Shown in pieces: positions 8,405 to 16,494 of a stretch of DNA of 64,000 bases. Location: contig NZ_FXUG01000011.1 in the NCBI RefSeq assembly GCF_900182915.1, positions 1 to 64,000 of the forward strand, in the 5' to 3' direction. The notes below the pieces were generated by a model. It searched no databases. It was not told the DNA's origin and saw nothing but the letters and a program-made list of their open reading frames with translations. This DNA comes from Neorhodopirellula lusitana. GTDB taxonomy: Bacteria; Planctomycetota; Planctomycetia; Pirellulales; Pirellulaceae. A program made the position numbers and the translations under genes. Numbering within the stretch: the stretch's first letter is position 1; every line of letters begins with the position of its first letter.

Positions 8405-9137
8405 CCGCTTGCCCCCGGACAACTACCTTGTGCAGATCGGGTTTGCGGGCGATTGCTTCACCGCCATCTATCCGTCCCCAGCATCTGCACCGGAGATCCC
8501 ATCCCAAGCCAAAGTGCTGGTCCGAACGCCTCGCGGTGTCGAACTCGGTACGGTCCTGCGCCAACTCAGCCCACCGGTCCTAGCACCGGTCCCACAAGCG
8601 GCTGACGCGGCAATGAACCCTGCGTCCATCCCTGCCGCGGATTCCGAAACAGAGACACAACCTGAGACTCGCACCGACACGCGGGCAGATTCGCTGACAG
8701 CCCCCATGCCAGACTCGCTGGTAGACGCACCGACCGCCCCCACTGCTGCCCTGACGATTATCCGTCGAGTCACCCGCGACGACCAACTGCTGATCGACCG
8801 CCTGAACCAACACAAGACAAAAGCCGTCCGCCGATGCCAGGACGTCTTGGCCCGGCAATCCAGCGAGGCGGTGCTGCTTGACGTCGATCAACTGTTTGAC
8901 GGCAACACACTGGTCCTGCATTTCCTGGGGCCCGTTGATGCGTTGGGGCGGGAATTGACCGATGAAATGGTCAAACAATACGAGTCGGAAGTGCAATCCA
9001 TCCGGCTCAGCGAACTGATGTCCGAAGGCTGCGGCCCCGGGTGCGGAACCCCAGCGGCGGAAGGCGGCGGATGCGGAACTGGCGGCGGATGTGCCACGTG
9101 TGCCGCCGGCTCATGCGGCACCCGAACTCGCTCCTAG
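8385..9137 (+). CDS. PSP1-domain protein with Cys/Gly-rich tail
   Basis: A 250-aa protein related to the PSP1 C-terminal conserved region (YaaT/RicT-like family). Seen are GVELGTVLRQLSPP near the N-terminus and, in the second half, TIIRRVTRDDQLLIDRLNQH, VLLDVDQLFDGNTLVLHFLG, DALGRELTDEMVKQYESEVQ and IRLSEL. An acidic Thr/Pro-rich linker of about 70 residues (8590-8750) interrupts the domain. The C-terminus (GCGPGCGT...GGGCGTGGGCATCAAGSCG) has seven Cys within about 35 residues, suggesting metal or Fe-S binding. In Bacillus the YaaT complex carries Fe-S clusters, which fits but does not prove this. The ATG at 8385 has AAGGA five bases upstream and lies within the end of the sigma-54 regulator gene. 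Confidence 0.72.
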   Translation: MASRMSNRLPPDNYLVQIGFAGDCFTAIYPSPASAPEIPSQAKVLVRTPRGVELGTVLRQLSPPVLAPVPQAADAAMNPASIPAADSETETQPETRTDTRADSLTAPMPDSLVDAPTAPTAALTIIRRVTRDDQLLIDRLNQHKTKAVRRCQDVLARQSSEAVLLDVDQLFDGNTLVLHFLGPVDALGRELTDEMVKQYESEVQSIRLSELMSEGCGPGCGTPAAEGGGCGTGGGCATCAAGSCGTRTRS

Positions 9138-9337
9138 CCGCACGCTAACCCCTCATCTCCACGCCTGACTCATTCACGCGTCAATGCCCGGCCCACAGGC
9201 GGCCCCTGGGAATCCCCCCCAAACTGCTTACCAAAGCCTGCAAAACTGTATACCTCTAGCCCTCAACCCCCTTCATCTTGACTACCTCGACACACTATCG
9301 TGTTATCGAATCCCCCACACTTAAAAGGAATCGCGAA

Positions 9338-9904
9338 ATGACCCGTCAATTCATCGCTATCGCCACGACACTGACCCTCCTGCTCGCCGGCACCAGCCAC
9401 GCCGATACGGCCGCTACCGAAGACGCGACCACCGTCGTCAGCGTCTTTGACCTGGGCAAACTGGTTGTGCCAGCCAAGTTCAAAAAAGCTGTCGCCAAGA
9501 GCCGCATCATCCAGCACGAATTCGCTGTGAAGGAAGGCGAAGGCGATGACGCCCCAACCGCTCGTTTGACCATGATGCCAGCCGGTGGCGGTGTCGACGC
9601 GAACATCAGCCGCTGGAAAGGCCAATTCAGTGGCGACAACAAGAAAGCCGGCAAAACCGAAGCCAGTGATAGCGGCACCTGGAAAGTTCACACCGTCAAG
9701 GTTTCCGGTCAATACACCGAAACGATGGGCGGCGGGCCGTTCTCTGGCGGACGCAAGGTCAAGCGAGACGACTACGCGATGCTGGGCGCGATCCTGGTTG
9801 AGCCCAAGGGCCGCCAGTACTTCGTCAAAATGATCGGGCCTGCTTCGGTAATCGAAGCAAACGAAAAGGCGTTCAAGGAAATGGTCAAGAACGTCGGCAA
9901 CTGA
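9338..9904 (+). CDS. Secreted protein, planctomycete-type, unknown function
   Basis: A 188-aa protein with a clear signal peptide (hydrophobic ATTLTLLLAG then ASH-A-type cleavage region, about residues 1-24). It contains FDLGKLVVPAKFKKAVAKSRIIQHEFAV, a beta-rich central part (ARLTMMPAGGGVDANISRWKGQF) and a C-terminal helix (EANEKAFKEMVKNV). The pattern resembles small periplasmic proteins found beside planctomycete regulatory genes, but no function is known. AAAAGGAA lies eight bases before the ATG at 9338, which sets the start; the frame is open further upstream. The ATPase gene begins 68 bases downstream on the same strand. Confidence 0.75.
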   Translation: MTRQFIAIATTLTLLLAGTSHADTAATEDATTVVSVFDLGKLVVPAKFKKAVAKSRIIQHEFAVKEGEGDDAPTARLTMMPAGGGVDANISRWKGQFSGDNKKAGKTEASDSGTWKVHTVKVSGQYTETMGGGPFSGGRKVKRDDYAMLGAILVEPKGRQYFVKMIGPASVIEANEKAFKEMVKNVGN

Positions 9905-9972
9905 AATTCCTCCGCTTGACTCAAGACAGGAATTCAGTCGCAACATCGCCGGATACGCAAAGGAATCAATTC

Positions 9973-11478
9973 ATGAACACTCAATCATTTCTCGAATATC
10001 ACGGCATCATCCGGAATCCGTTTGCCGAAGAAGACGCGCAAACGGATCCCGTTTTTAAACAACACTGCATTCGCAACGCCTACCACCCAGCGTGGGACAA
10101 GGTTTACGGTGACCCCACCGAACCCGCCACCGCGATCATCTTTGGCCCCAAAGGCTCGGGCAAGACGGCGATGCGATTGCAGATCGACCAACACCTGGTC
10201 CAGTTCAACGAACAAAACCCAGGCAAGCGGGTCTACATCGTTCGCTACGACGACTTCAATCCTTTCCTAGACCACTTCTGCGAACGGTTGGGCAAGCGGG
10301 CCGCTCGCAAGCCAGAAAAGGCCCTCGACGCATGGCGTCTTTGGGACCACATGGATGCGATCTTGTGCCTCTCGGTCACGGAACTGATCGACCAAGTCCT
10401 GGCCGATCCGAACGGCGACCGCCAACTGCACAACGACGGCAACCAGATCGACGCCAGCGGCATCAACAAACTTGACCGCAACGACGCTCGCGACCTGCTG
10501 CTATTGGCCGCCTGTTACGACCAATCCACTTCATCCACCTTCGCCGGTCGCTTCGAACAACTCCGCAAACGACTGAACTTCCAAAACTGGACTGCGAACA
10601 TTGACTTCTGGTTCGCCGCCGTTTGGGGCGTCCTGGTTGTTGCTGTGGTCGGCTGGATGTTCTACCACTCGTTTGACGACGAAGGCGTGCCAACCTGGAA
10701 CCTGCTATGGCTGATTCCAATCCTGGGCTTCCTCGGCAAATTGCCCTATCTGATCCGCTGGACCAAATGCCAACTGGCCGCGATGGGCATCCACCGTCAC
10801 ATGCGAGTCGGCAAGCGAGAAACCAGTGCGGTTCGCAAGGTCCTGCTTAAATTCCCAGGCAAGGAACTGGAAAGCCAACCGGTCCCGCGTTACGACCGCA
10901 CCGACGATCGCTACGAGCTACTCCGGAAATTCCAAGGCATCCTGTCACGCCTTGGCTTCGACGGCATGATCGTGCTGATGGACCGCGTTGATGAGCCTCA
11001 CATGACGGGTGGCAAACCGGAATTGATGCGCCGATTCGTATGGCCGATGCTGGACAACAAACTGCTTAAGCATCCTGGCTTGGGCTTCAAGATGATGTTG
11101 CCCGAAGAACTGTACCGCGACACCGAACGCGAAAACCGCGAATTCCACGAACGAGCTCGACTGGACAAACAAAACGTGATCCCAGCATTCCAGTGGACCG
11201 GCGAATCACTCTACGACGTCACCCGATCTCGGATGCTGGCGTGTGCCGGCGAAGGCAAATCGCCCCAGCCCAAAGACCTATTCGAAGACGAAGTGTCGTA
11301 CGACAAATTGCTTTCATCATTCGAAACCCTGCGAGTGCCACGGCACTTGTTCCGGTTCCTCTACCGCGTCGTTTCGGAACACTGCAACCAGTTCACCGAC
11401 ACAGAACCGAAATATAAGATCAGTCGCTCCACTTTCGAAACCAGCCTCGCGCTCTATACCCGTGAGATGGATCGCTAG
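9973..11478 (+). CDS. P-loop ATPase with two central membrane segments
   Basis: A 501-aa protein. GPKGSGKTAMR (about residues 58-68) is a Walker A motif, and GMIVLMDRVDEP (about 331-342) a Walker B-like strand with a conserved DE. Between them lie two hydrophobic spans, FWFAAVWGVLVVAVVGWMFY (about 211-231) and LLWLIPILGFLGKLPYLI (about 244-262). This arrangement, nucleotide-binding core split by a membrane hairpin, recalls KAP-family NTPases. That match is by layout only. The N-terminus YHGIIRNPFAEEDAQTDP resembles ExeA/TniB-like ATPases. AAAGGAA precedes the ATG at 9973. The gene follows the secreted protein and ends before a strong terminator. Confidence 0.7.
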   Translation: MNTQSFLEYHGIIRNPFAEEDAQTDPVFKQHCIRNAYHPAWDKVYGDPTEPATAIIFGPKGSGKTAMRLQIDQHLVQFNEQNPGKRVYIVRYDDFNPFLDHFCERLGKRAARKPEKALDAWRLWDHMDAILCLSVTELIDQVLADPNGDRQLHNDGNQIDASGINKLDRNDARDLLLLAACYDQSTSSTFAGRFEQLRKRLNFQNWTANIDFWFAAVWGVLVVAVVGWMFYHSFDDEGVPTWNLLWLIPILGFLGKLPYLIRWTKCQLAAMGIHRHMRVGKRETSAVRKVLLKFPGKELESQPVPRYDRTDDRYELLRKFQGILSRLGFDGMIVLMDRVDEPHMTGGKPELMRRFVWPMLDNKLLKHPGLGFKMMLPEELYRDTERENREFHERARLDKQNVIPAFQWTGESLYDVTRSRMLACAGEGKSPQPKDLFEDEVSYDKLLSSFETLRVPRHLFRFLYRVVSEHCNQFTDTEPKYKISRSTFETSLALYTREMDR

Positions 11479-11547
11479 ACGAACGCCACTCCGGCACCAA
11501 TCGCAACAACCGAGCCCCAAGTTTGGCCCCGGAAATCCGGCCCCAAA

Positions 11548-11589
11548 GCTGACAACGCCGAGCTGATAACGCTGAGTTGACAACACTGG
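11548..11589. repeat. Three degenerate 14-bp tandem units
   Basis: GCTGACAACGCCGA, GCTGATAACGCTGA and GTTGACAACACTGG lie head to tail in the gap after the ATPase gene. Confidence 0.75.
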
Positions 11590-11621
11590 ACTGAACTCGG
11601 AAGCGATCTCCACCACGCCAT

Positions 11622-11661
11622 CCCGGCCAACGCTCTATTGGAATGTTGGCCGGGATTTTGT
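11622..11661 (+). terminator. Intrinsic terminator after the ATPase gene
   Basis: A perfect 10-bp stem, CCCGGCCAAC (11622-11631) with GTTGGCCGGG (11645-11654), has a 13-base loop and is followed by ATTTTGTATT. It lies about 145 bases after the ATPase stop. Confidence 0.8.
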
Positions 11662-11756
11662 ATTCCTACAGTTCGAATACCTTCACGCCGTAATGACCAC
11701 ATCCCCACTGGTCGCCGACGGAAACGCAAAGCCATCTCTTCGAACTCAGCGACGGC

Positions 11757-12674
11757 ATGATTTTAGTCACTCGGGAATACGGCCAACTGGGCAACCGACT
11801 GCGTCTTTACGCGCATTTGATGGCCGCCGCGATTGAATATGACGTGTCGCTGTACTTCCCACACTTCCGGGAATACGCAATGCATTTTCCAACCTTGCGA
11901 AAAGATTGGTGGTGCCGGTACCCGCAAGTCGTGCCCGACGACCAACCGCCGTCCAGGCTAATGCAGCGGCACGAAGACGCCCTACGCCAGTTCATCTGCA
12001 ACCAGGTATTTGAGTCGAGATACCGACTCAGCCAGATTGGCTTCACACGCTTCCCCGCAAATGTCATCTGCATTAGCGAGGACGAAACCTGCGACCTGAA
12101 CACACCGCGATTCAAACGGATGGCCCAGTCCGTCAAACCGCTCTTAGTCGACGGCTGGATGTTCCGTAGCTGGGACCTACTCGATAAGCACGCCGATCAA
12201 ATTCGCAACCACTTTCGGATCCTGGACGCGCACCAAACCCAGGTGGATGCGACCATCGCATCTTTACGAAAACCAGGATGCAAAGTCGTCGGCGTCCATA
12301 TCCGCCATGGCGATTACGAAGAATGGCGAGACGGTTGCTATTTCTATTCCATCGAAGAATACGCAGCCCACATGCGGCAGATCGCCGACCTGAATCACGG
12401 ATCCGAAACACGGTTCCTGGTCTGCACCAATGCCGCCGTGACCGAGCAAGACTTCCCTGGACTGGATGTCACTTTGTCATCCGGACATCTGATCGAAGAC
12501 CTGTATGCCCTAGCCGAAACCGATCTCATCCTTGGCCCACCGAGCACGTTTTCAGGCTGGTCGGCGTTCTATGGGAAGAAGCCGAAGCTGACACTGAAGC
12601 GTCGAGAATCACAACCCAACCTGTTCGACCAAGCCGAACTGCATTCCGCAATGGAACTGGCCGCAGCATCCTGA
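11757..12674 (+). CDS. GT11-like alpha-1,2-fucosyltransferase family protein
   Basis: A 305-aa predicted glycosyltransferase. The N-terminus MILVTREYGQLGNRLRLYAHL resembles the G-x-L-G-N-x-x-F/L start of GT11 enzymes. VGVHIRHGDYEEW (about residues 180-192) carries the H-x-R-x-G-D-Y motif of GDP-fucose-dependent transferases. The C-terminal LIEDLYALAETDLILGPPSTFSGWSAFYG is the expected D-x-x-x-L...S-T-F-S-x-W segment. It probably decorates a surface glycan. No sugar-nucleotide or transporter genes lie next to it, and no ribosome-binding site is obvious before the ATG. Confidence 0.7.
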   Translation: MILVTREYGQLGNRLRLYAHLMAAAIEYDVSLYFPHFREYAMHFPTLRKDWWCRYPQVVPDDQPPSRLMQRHEDALRQFICNQVFESRYRLSQIGFTRFPANVICISEDETCDLNTPRFKRMAQSVKPLLVDGWMFRSWDLLDKHADQIRNHFRILDAHQTQVDATIASLRKPGCKVVGVHIRHGDYEEWRDGCYFYSIEEYAAHMRQIADLNHGSETRFLVCTNAAVTEQDFPGLDVTLSSGHLIEDLYALAETDLILGPPSTFSGWSAFYGKKPKLTLKRRESQPNLFDQAELHSAMELAAAS

Positions 12675-12741
12675 CCGCCAATCGCTTACCAATCAAAGTG
12701 AACCACGCACGGCCAACTGCCAGCACCATTTTAGTTTTTGT

Positions 12742-12810
12742 CGTAGCGCGACTCGTCAAGGGTTTCGTAAGCCGGCGTGGGGATCGAGAGTTTTGACGAC
12801 TTTCGCTACG
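12742..12810. repeat. Imperfect 18-bp inverted repeat
   Basis: CGTAGCGCGACTCGTCAA (12742-12759) pairs with TTGACGACTTTCGCTACG (12793-12810) at 14 of 18 positions around a 33-base spacer. The spacer holds GTTTCGTAAGC, also found at 43590 in another convergent gap (GGTTTCGTAAGCG). It is likely a dispersed repeat element. Confidence 0.6.
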
Positions 12811-12916
12811 GCCTACGGCATTCTCAAAAATCCCTAACCGCTGAGCCAAGTATTTAGGAAGCACTCTGGAAGTACCAGGTACAACACCTTGCGGCGACCA
12901 GACTCCGTTAGCGCAC

Positions 12917-12949
12917 AAAAAAACGGCCCCAAATCACTGGGGCCGTTTC
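12917..12949 (-). terminator. Intrinsic terminator of tsf
   Basis: Read on the minus strand, AAACGGCCCC and GGGGCCGTTT form a 10-bp stem with an 8-base loop, running straight into eight T residues. It lies about 45 bases after the tsf stop codon. Confidence 0.9.
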
Positions 12950-12991
12950 AGTTAGTCCATTCGATGCCTGGCGTTTTTCGCCAGCCACAAA

Positions 12992-13969
12992 TCAGTTAAC
13001 AGCAACTCGCTTGAAGGCGACGATTTCGGCTTCTGGGCTGAAATCCTTCACTGCTGCTTCGACAGTCTTGCTGTCGTCCAGTGCGTAGAACTGGCTCAAC
13101 AAGCAACGCTCTTGGTCGAGCAGAGTGTTGTCGGCGATGAAACGATCCAGCTTACCTGGAAGAATCTTATCCCAGATCTTTTCTGGCTTGCCTTCGGCCT
13201 TCAACTCAGCCTTGATCTGCTCTTCGGTCGCTGCGATGACTTCGGGAGTCAACTGACGACGACTGGCGTACTGAGGAACGTTCTTGACTGGCTTGCCAAG
13301 GTTTTCCTTTTCGTTCAGTTCGTTTTCAGCGATGATCTGAGCACGCAGGGCTTCGGTTTCCTTTTCGACGAGTTCGGCATCGAATTCATCGGGGTGCAGG
13401 ATCGATGGCTTCATCGCTGCGATGTGCATAGCAACGCCGCGGAAGAATTGATCAGCACCTTCTTTGCCGCCGTCCTTGTGGGACAACACGACGCCAATCT
13501 TGCTGCCGGCGTGAATGTAAGTCGCCAGGTTTTCGCCTTCGACATACTGCACGTCCGAAACTTCGATCTTCTCGCCGGTACGGCCGGTTTCGGTAACCAA
13601 GTGCTCAGCAACGGTCGTGCCTTCGATTGGCAACGCGTTGACTTCTTCCTTGGTCTTGGCACCGTTTTCCATCGCCAACTTCGCGATCCGCTCGGTCAAT
13701 GCGATGAAGTTTTCGTTCTTAGCGACGAAGTCGGTTTCGCAACTCAAAGCCAGCAACATGCCAACATTGCCTTCGGTCATGGCCACAACGACACCTTCGT
13801 TGGCGTCACGGTCGGCTCGCTTTTCAGCAACTTTTTGGCCCTTCTTGCGAAGGTAATCCAGGGCACCTTCCATGTCGCCGCCGGATTCTTCAAGAGCTTT
13901 CTTGCAATCCATCATTCCGGCGCCGGTGGACTTACGCAGCTCGCTTACGTCTTTGGCAGAAATAGCCAT
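12992..13969 (-). CDS. tsf: Elongation factor Ts
   Basis: Guanine-nucleotide exchange factor that recycles EF-Tu-GDP. The 325-aa product starts with a UBA-like N-terminal domain (SAKDVSELRKSTGAGMMDCKKAL) and contains the EF-Tu contact motif TDFVAKN in ALSCETDFVAKNENF. Two core subdomains and a dimerisation region (GVVLSHKDGGKEGAD...) follow, with the C-terminal part unusually long. AGGAAA lies nine bases before the ATG at 13969. It follows rpsB, the common bacterial order, with 371 bases between that hold repeats and a hairpin. Confidence 0.97.
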   Translation of the reverse strand: MAISAKDVSELRKSTGAGMMDCKKALEESGGDMEGALDYLRKKGQKVAEKRADRDANEGVVVAMTEGNVGMLLALSCETDFVAKNENFIALTERIAKLAMENGAKTKEEVNALPIEGTTVAEHLVTETGRTGEKIEVSDVQYVEGENLATYIHAGSKIGVVLSHKDGGKEGADQFFRGVAMHIAAMKPSILHPDEFDAELVEKETEALRAQIIAENELNEKENLGKPVKNVPQYASRRQLTPEVIAATEEQIKAELKAEGKPEKIWDKILPGKLDRFIADNTLLDQERCLLSQFYALDDSKTVEAAVKDFSPEAEIVAFKRVAVN

Positions 13970-14179
13970 CTGAGTTTCCTATCTTCTGTTCTTCTGGAAG
14001 AAATCTAAGTACAAGTGTTTGATTTGGGCTCGGTCGACGAGGCGGTTCGCCTCGGGCCGGCAGCCGGAATCGATTCGCTGAACGCTCCGATCCGGCCGAG
14101 TGGTCTGCTACCACCAAAAACTCAGGTAGAACGCCACAACTGGACTCGTCGGAGCTCAGTGGATCAGCCTTCGATCCCG

Positions 14180-14200
14180 AAGTCAGGCGACTCCGGTTAC
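14180..14200. repeat. Interspersed repeat, copy 3 of 3
   Basis: AAGTCAGGCGACTCCGGTTA(C), two changes from the copy at 5623-5643 and preceded by the same TCCCG/TCCCGA context. Confidence 0.75.
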
Positions 14201-14239
14201 CCTCAAATTTTCCTGTAACACACCACTAGAAGTGATTGC

Positions 14240-14277
14240 AAAATCACCGAACCAGCCGCTTGGCGGTGATTCGGTGA
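14240..14277 (-). terminator. Terminator or attenuator hairpin after rpsB
   Basis: On the minus strand TCACCGAA (14277-14270) pairs with TTCGGTGA (14251-14244) across an 18-base loop, then a short T4 run follows. It is about 65 bases after the rpsB stop. The stem is only eight pairs, so it may be a partial attenuator that sets rpsB:tsf stoichiometry. Confidence 0.45.
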
Positions 14278-14340
14278 GTGCGTTTCGTCTACAGCCGTTC
14301 GCGGCCACCCTCGATAGGTGCCCACTAACTTAAGACGGGA

Positions 14341-15117
14341 TTACTCAGCAGCGGGTTCAGCGGCTGGCTCAGCAACTGGTGCTGGCGCTGGTGCGGCGGC
14401 AGCTGGTGCTCCGGCGTCGGAAGCTTCGACTTGAGTCTGGCCCTTGCCAGCGTTCACGGCGTCAGCCAATTCACGCATGATCATTTCGACGCTGCGGATA
14501 CCGTCATCGTTACCGGGAATCGGCAAATCGATCAGGCTGGGGTCGCTATCGGTATCGATCAGAGCAACAGTCGTGATGCCCAAGCGTTTTGCTTCACGAA
14601 CAGCGTTGCGTTCTTTGCCGGGGTCGACGATGAACATCACTTCAGGCAAGCGGTTCATGGTACGCAAACCGTTCAAGTTGCGGTACATCTTGCGGTATTC
14701 GCGGTTCAGCGAAGACTGCATCTTCTTGCTGTATTCGTTGATCTTTTCGCTGGTACGCAGATCTTCCAGTTCTTCCAGACGGCCCAGACGCGAACGAATG
14801 GTACGGAAGTTGGTCAGCGTGCCACCGAGCCAGCGTTCGCTGACGAAAGGCATTCCACAGCGAAGCGACTGCTCTTCGACGGCTTCACCAGCTTGACGCT
14901 TGGTTCCGACGAACAGAATCAGGCTACCGCCAGCAGCAACTTGCGACAAATATTTCTTGGCACGAAGCAAGCCACGAAGGGTTTCGCGGATGTCGAGAAT
15001 GTGAATTTGGTTCTTTTTTCCGAAGATGTAAGGTGCCATCTTCGGGTTCCAGAGGCTCGTACGGTGTCCGAAGTGGACGCCCGATTCGATCATCTCTTTA
15101 ACGATTTCGTTTGCCAT
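14341..15117 (-). CDS. rpsB: 30S ribosomal protein S2
   Basis: Structural protein of the small ribosomal subunit. The 258-aa product starts [20 protein letters not shown] and carries [53 protein letters not shown] and [19 protein letters not shown], all S2 hallmarks. The C-terminus is an Ala/Pro-rich tail ([22 protein letters not shown]) of about 35 residues absent from most S2 proteins. The ATG at 15117 is chosen because the family begins there; the frame is open 15 codons further upstream. Confidence 0.97.
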   Translation of the reverse strand: MANEIVKEMIESGVHFGHRTSLWNPKMAPYIFGKKNQIHILDIRETLRGLLRAKKYLSQVAAGGSLILFVGTKRQAGEAVEEQSLRCGMPFVSERWLGGTLTNFRTIRSRLGRLEELEDLRTSEKINEYSKKMQSSLNREYRKMYRNLNGLRTMNRLPEVMFIVDPGKERNAVREAKRLGITTVALIDTDSDPSLIDLPIPGNDDGIRSVEMIMRELADAVNAGKGQTQVEASDAGAPAAAAPAPAPVAEPAAEPAAE

Positions 15118-15640
15118 CAGTGTTGGTGTGCCGGTTTTCGGCAGACTCCAGGTTAGGTTCACGTCGGGTTCGAGAAAGACACAGACACCGTAAATTACGG
15201 TCTAAAGCGTGTTTTTCCAGGGCACAAAAGCGAACCGAGCCAAACCAGTTGGCCAGATCACTTCATCAGCCCTTCGCCCCATCGAAGACGTGAGCGGTCA
15301 GGGAAATTGACGCCGCGACAGACATGCCGGGCGACGATAGAACGCGAGAGAGTAGAAAAACCAGGGTTTCTTAGCAACCCCTACGGAAATCCCGCTCCCA
15401 CGATCGGCCGGCCAGTCACGGGCAATAGCCAAGCTGGCATGGGCCAGTTTGATACGGGCTCATTTAACATGCGCTCGCTTGCCGTGACCTTGTCAGACAT
15501 GGCTGCCAAACGTGATCGCGCGTCACGTCGACCTCTATCGTCTCGATCCCCGCCACATCGTGACTGAATTTGCAGGCTGGAGATCCAATCCCGGCCTCAG
15601 CCACCAAGAACTCTTGAACGCGGGAACGCGGCCCAGTCTG
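15118..15640. other. uppS-rpsB intergenic region
   Basis: This is 523 bases, with rpsB reading away from it and uppS ending at its right edge, all minus strand. It probably contains the rpsB promoter. The only structure noticed is the 15-base palindrome at 15187-15201, about 70 bases before the rpsB start codon. Confidence 0.5.
15187..15201. promoter_or_regulatory. Perfect palindrome upstream of rpsB
   Basis: ACCGTAAATTACGGT has two perfect 7-base arms around one central base. Its position 70-85 bases before rpsB and its AT-rich core fit an operator or promoter element. No binding protein can be named. Confidence 0.35.
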
Positions 15641-16489
15641 CTAATGAACCTTTGCAGCCGGGTCGGCACCCTTTTCAGCGGGCTCGCCGGCCTCGTCAGC
15701 GGCCTCGTCCAGGCCACCAAAACGACGTTGGCGGCTGGCAAAACCCTCAATCGCTTCACGGAATTCCACCTCGCCAAACTCGGGCCAGCACTTTTCCGTA
15801 AACCAAAGCTCGGCGTAGCTGATCTGCCAAAGCAAGTAGTTACTGATCCGGATGTCACCCCCCGTCCGGATCATCAAGTCGACCTCAGCCAACCCCTTGG
15901 TGTCCAGCTGTTTTGAGATGGTGTCTTCATCAATGTCGTCGATCGCCAACTCCCCGGCGGCGACCTGTTGAGCGATCTCGCGAGTTGCCCGGGTTATCTC
16001 GTCCCGTCCGCCATAATCGACTGCCAACACAAGTTCCGTGCCGGTGTTATTACGGCACACCGCCTTGGTTTTTTCAATTTCGGCCAGCACGTCGTCCCCG
16101 AGCCGATCCAGACGACCGATGAATCGCAGCTGCAGATTCTGGTCGCGTAGCGTGGGCCGTTCGTCAATCAAGTATTGCCGCAACAACTGCATCAAGAACT
16201 CCAACTCCGCGGCCGGCCGTTTCCAGTTTTCGCTGGAAAGGCAATACAGCGTCAGCGCCTGCAATTTCCACTGAGCCGCTAGCTCCGTGATCCGGCGCAC
16301 CGACGAAGCCCCCCGGCGGTGCCCCTCAATGCGAGGTTGACCACGGTTTTGGGCCCACCGTCCGTTGCCGTCCATGATGATGGCAACGTGGCGAGGCATC
16401 GATTCAGCTGGGATACTGAGCTCGGCGGCGATACTCGGATCAGCCGCTTCGTTCAATTCACCGGAGGTGTTCAAGTTGGTTGTCAACAT
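15641..16489 (-). CDS. uppS: Isoprenyl (undecaprenyl) diphosphate synthase
   Basis: cis-Prenyltransferase that makes the C55 lipid carrier for cell-wall and surface-glycan precursors. The 282-aa product has MPRHVAIIMDGNGRWAQNRG with the diphosphate-binding DGNGRWA, then GHRRGASSVRRI, LTLYCLSSENWKRP and, near the C-terminus, DLMIRTGGDIRISNYLLWQISYAELWF with the R-x-G-G-x-R-x-S-N motif. About 30 extra N-terminal residues precede the core. The ATG at 16489 lies five bases after the stop of the larA-like gene; a GTG at 16516 is possible but would overlap that gene. A charged Gly/Glu-rich tail ends the protein. Confidence 0.94.
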   Translation of the reverse strand: MLTTNLNTSGELNEAADPSIAAELSIPAESMPRHVAIIMDGNGRWAQNRGQPRIEGHRRGASSVRRITELAAQWKLQALTLYCLSSENWKRPAAELEFLMQLLRQYLIDERPTLRDQNLQLRFIGRLDRLGDDVLAEIEKTKAVCRNNTGTELVLAVDYGGRDEITRATREIAQQVAAGELAIDDIDEDTISKQLDTKGLAEVDLMIRTGGDIRISNYLLWQISYAELWFTEKCWPEFGEVEFREAIEGFASRQRRFGGLDEAADEAGEPAEKGADPAAKVH

Positions 16490-16494
16490 ACTGA

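Larger units (their letters stand above)
12675..12991. other. Convergent intergenic region
   Basis: This is 317 bases between the plus-strand transferase and minus-strand tsf. It contains a long imperfect inverted repeat (12742-12810) and the tsf terminator (12917-12949). No gene is seen. Confidence 0.6.
13970..14340. other. rpsB-tsf intergenic region
   Basis: This is 371 bases between two minus-strand translation genes. It includes the third interspersed repeat copy (14180-14200) and a terminator-like hairpin just downstream of rpsB. The length suggests tsf may have its own promoter here, but none is clear. Confidence 0.5.

Noticed and set aside
13112-14008. 298-codon plus-strand frame across tsf
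   Set aside because: Antisense to EF-Ts; its phenylalanine-rich product is an artefact of codon use.
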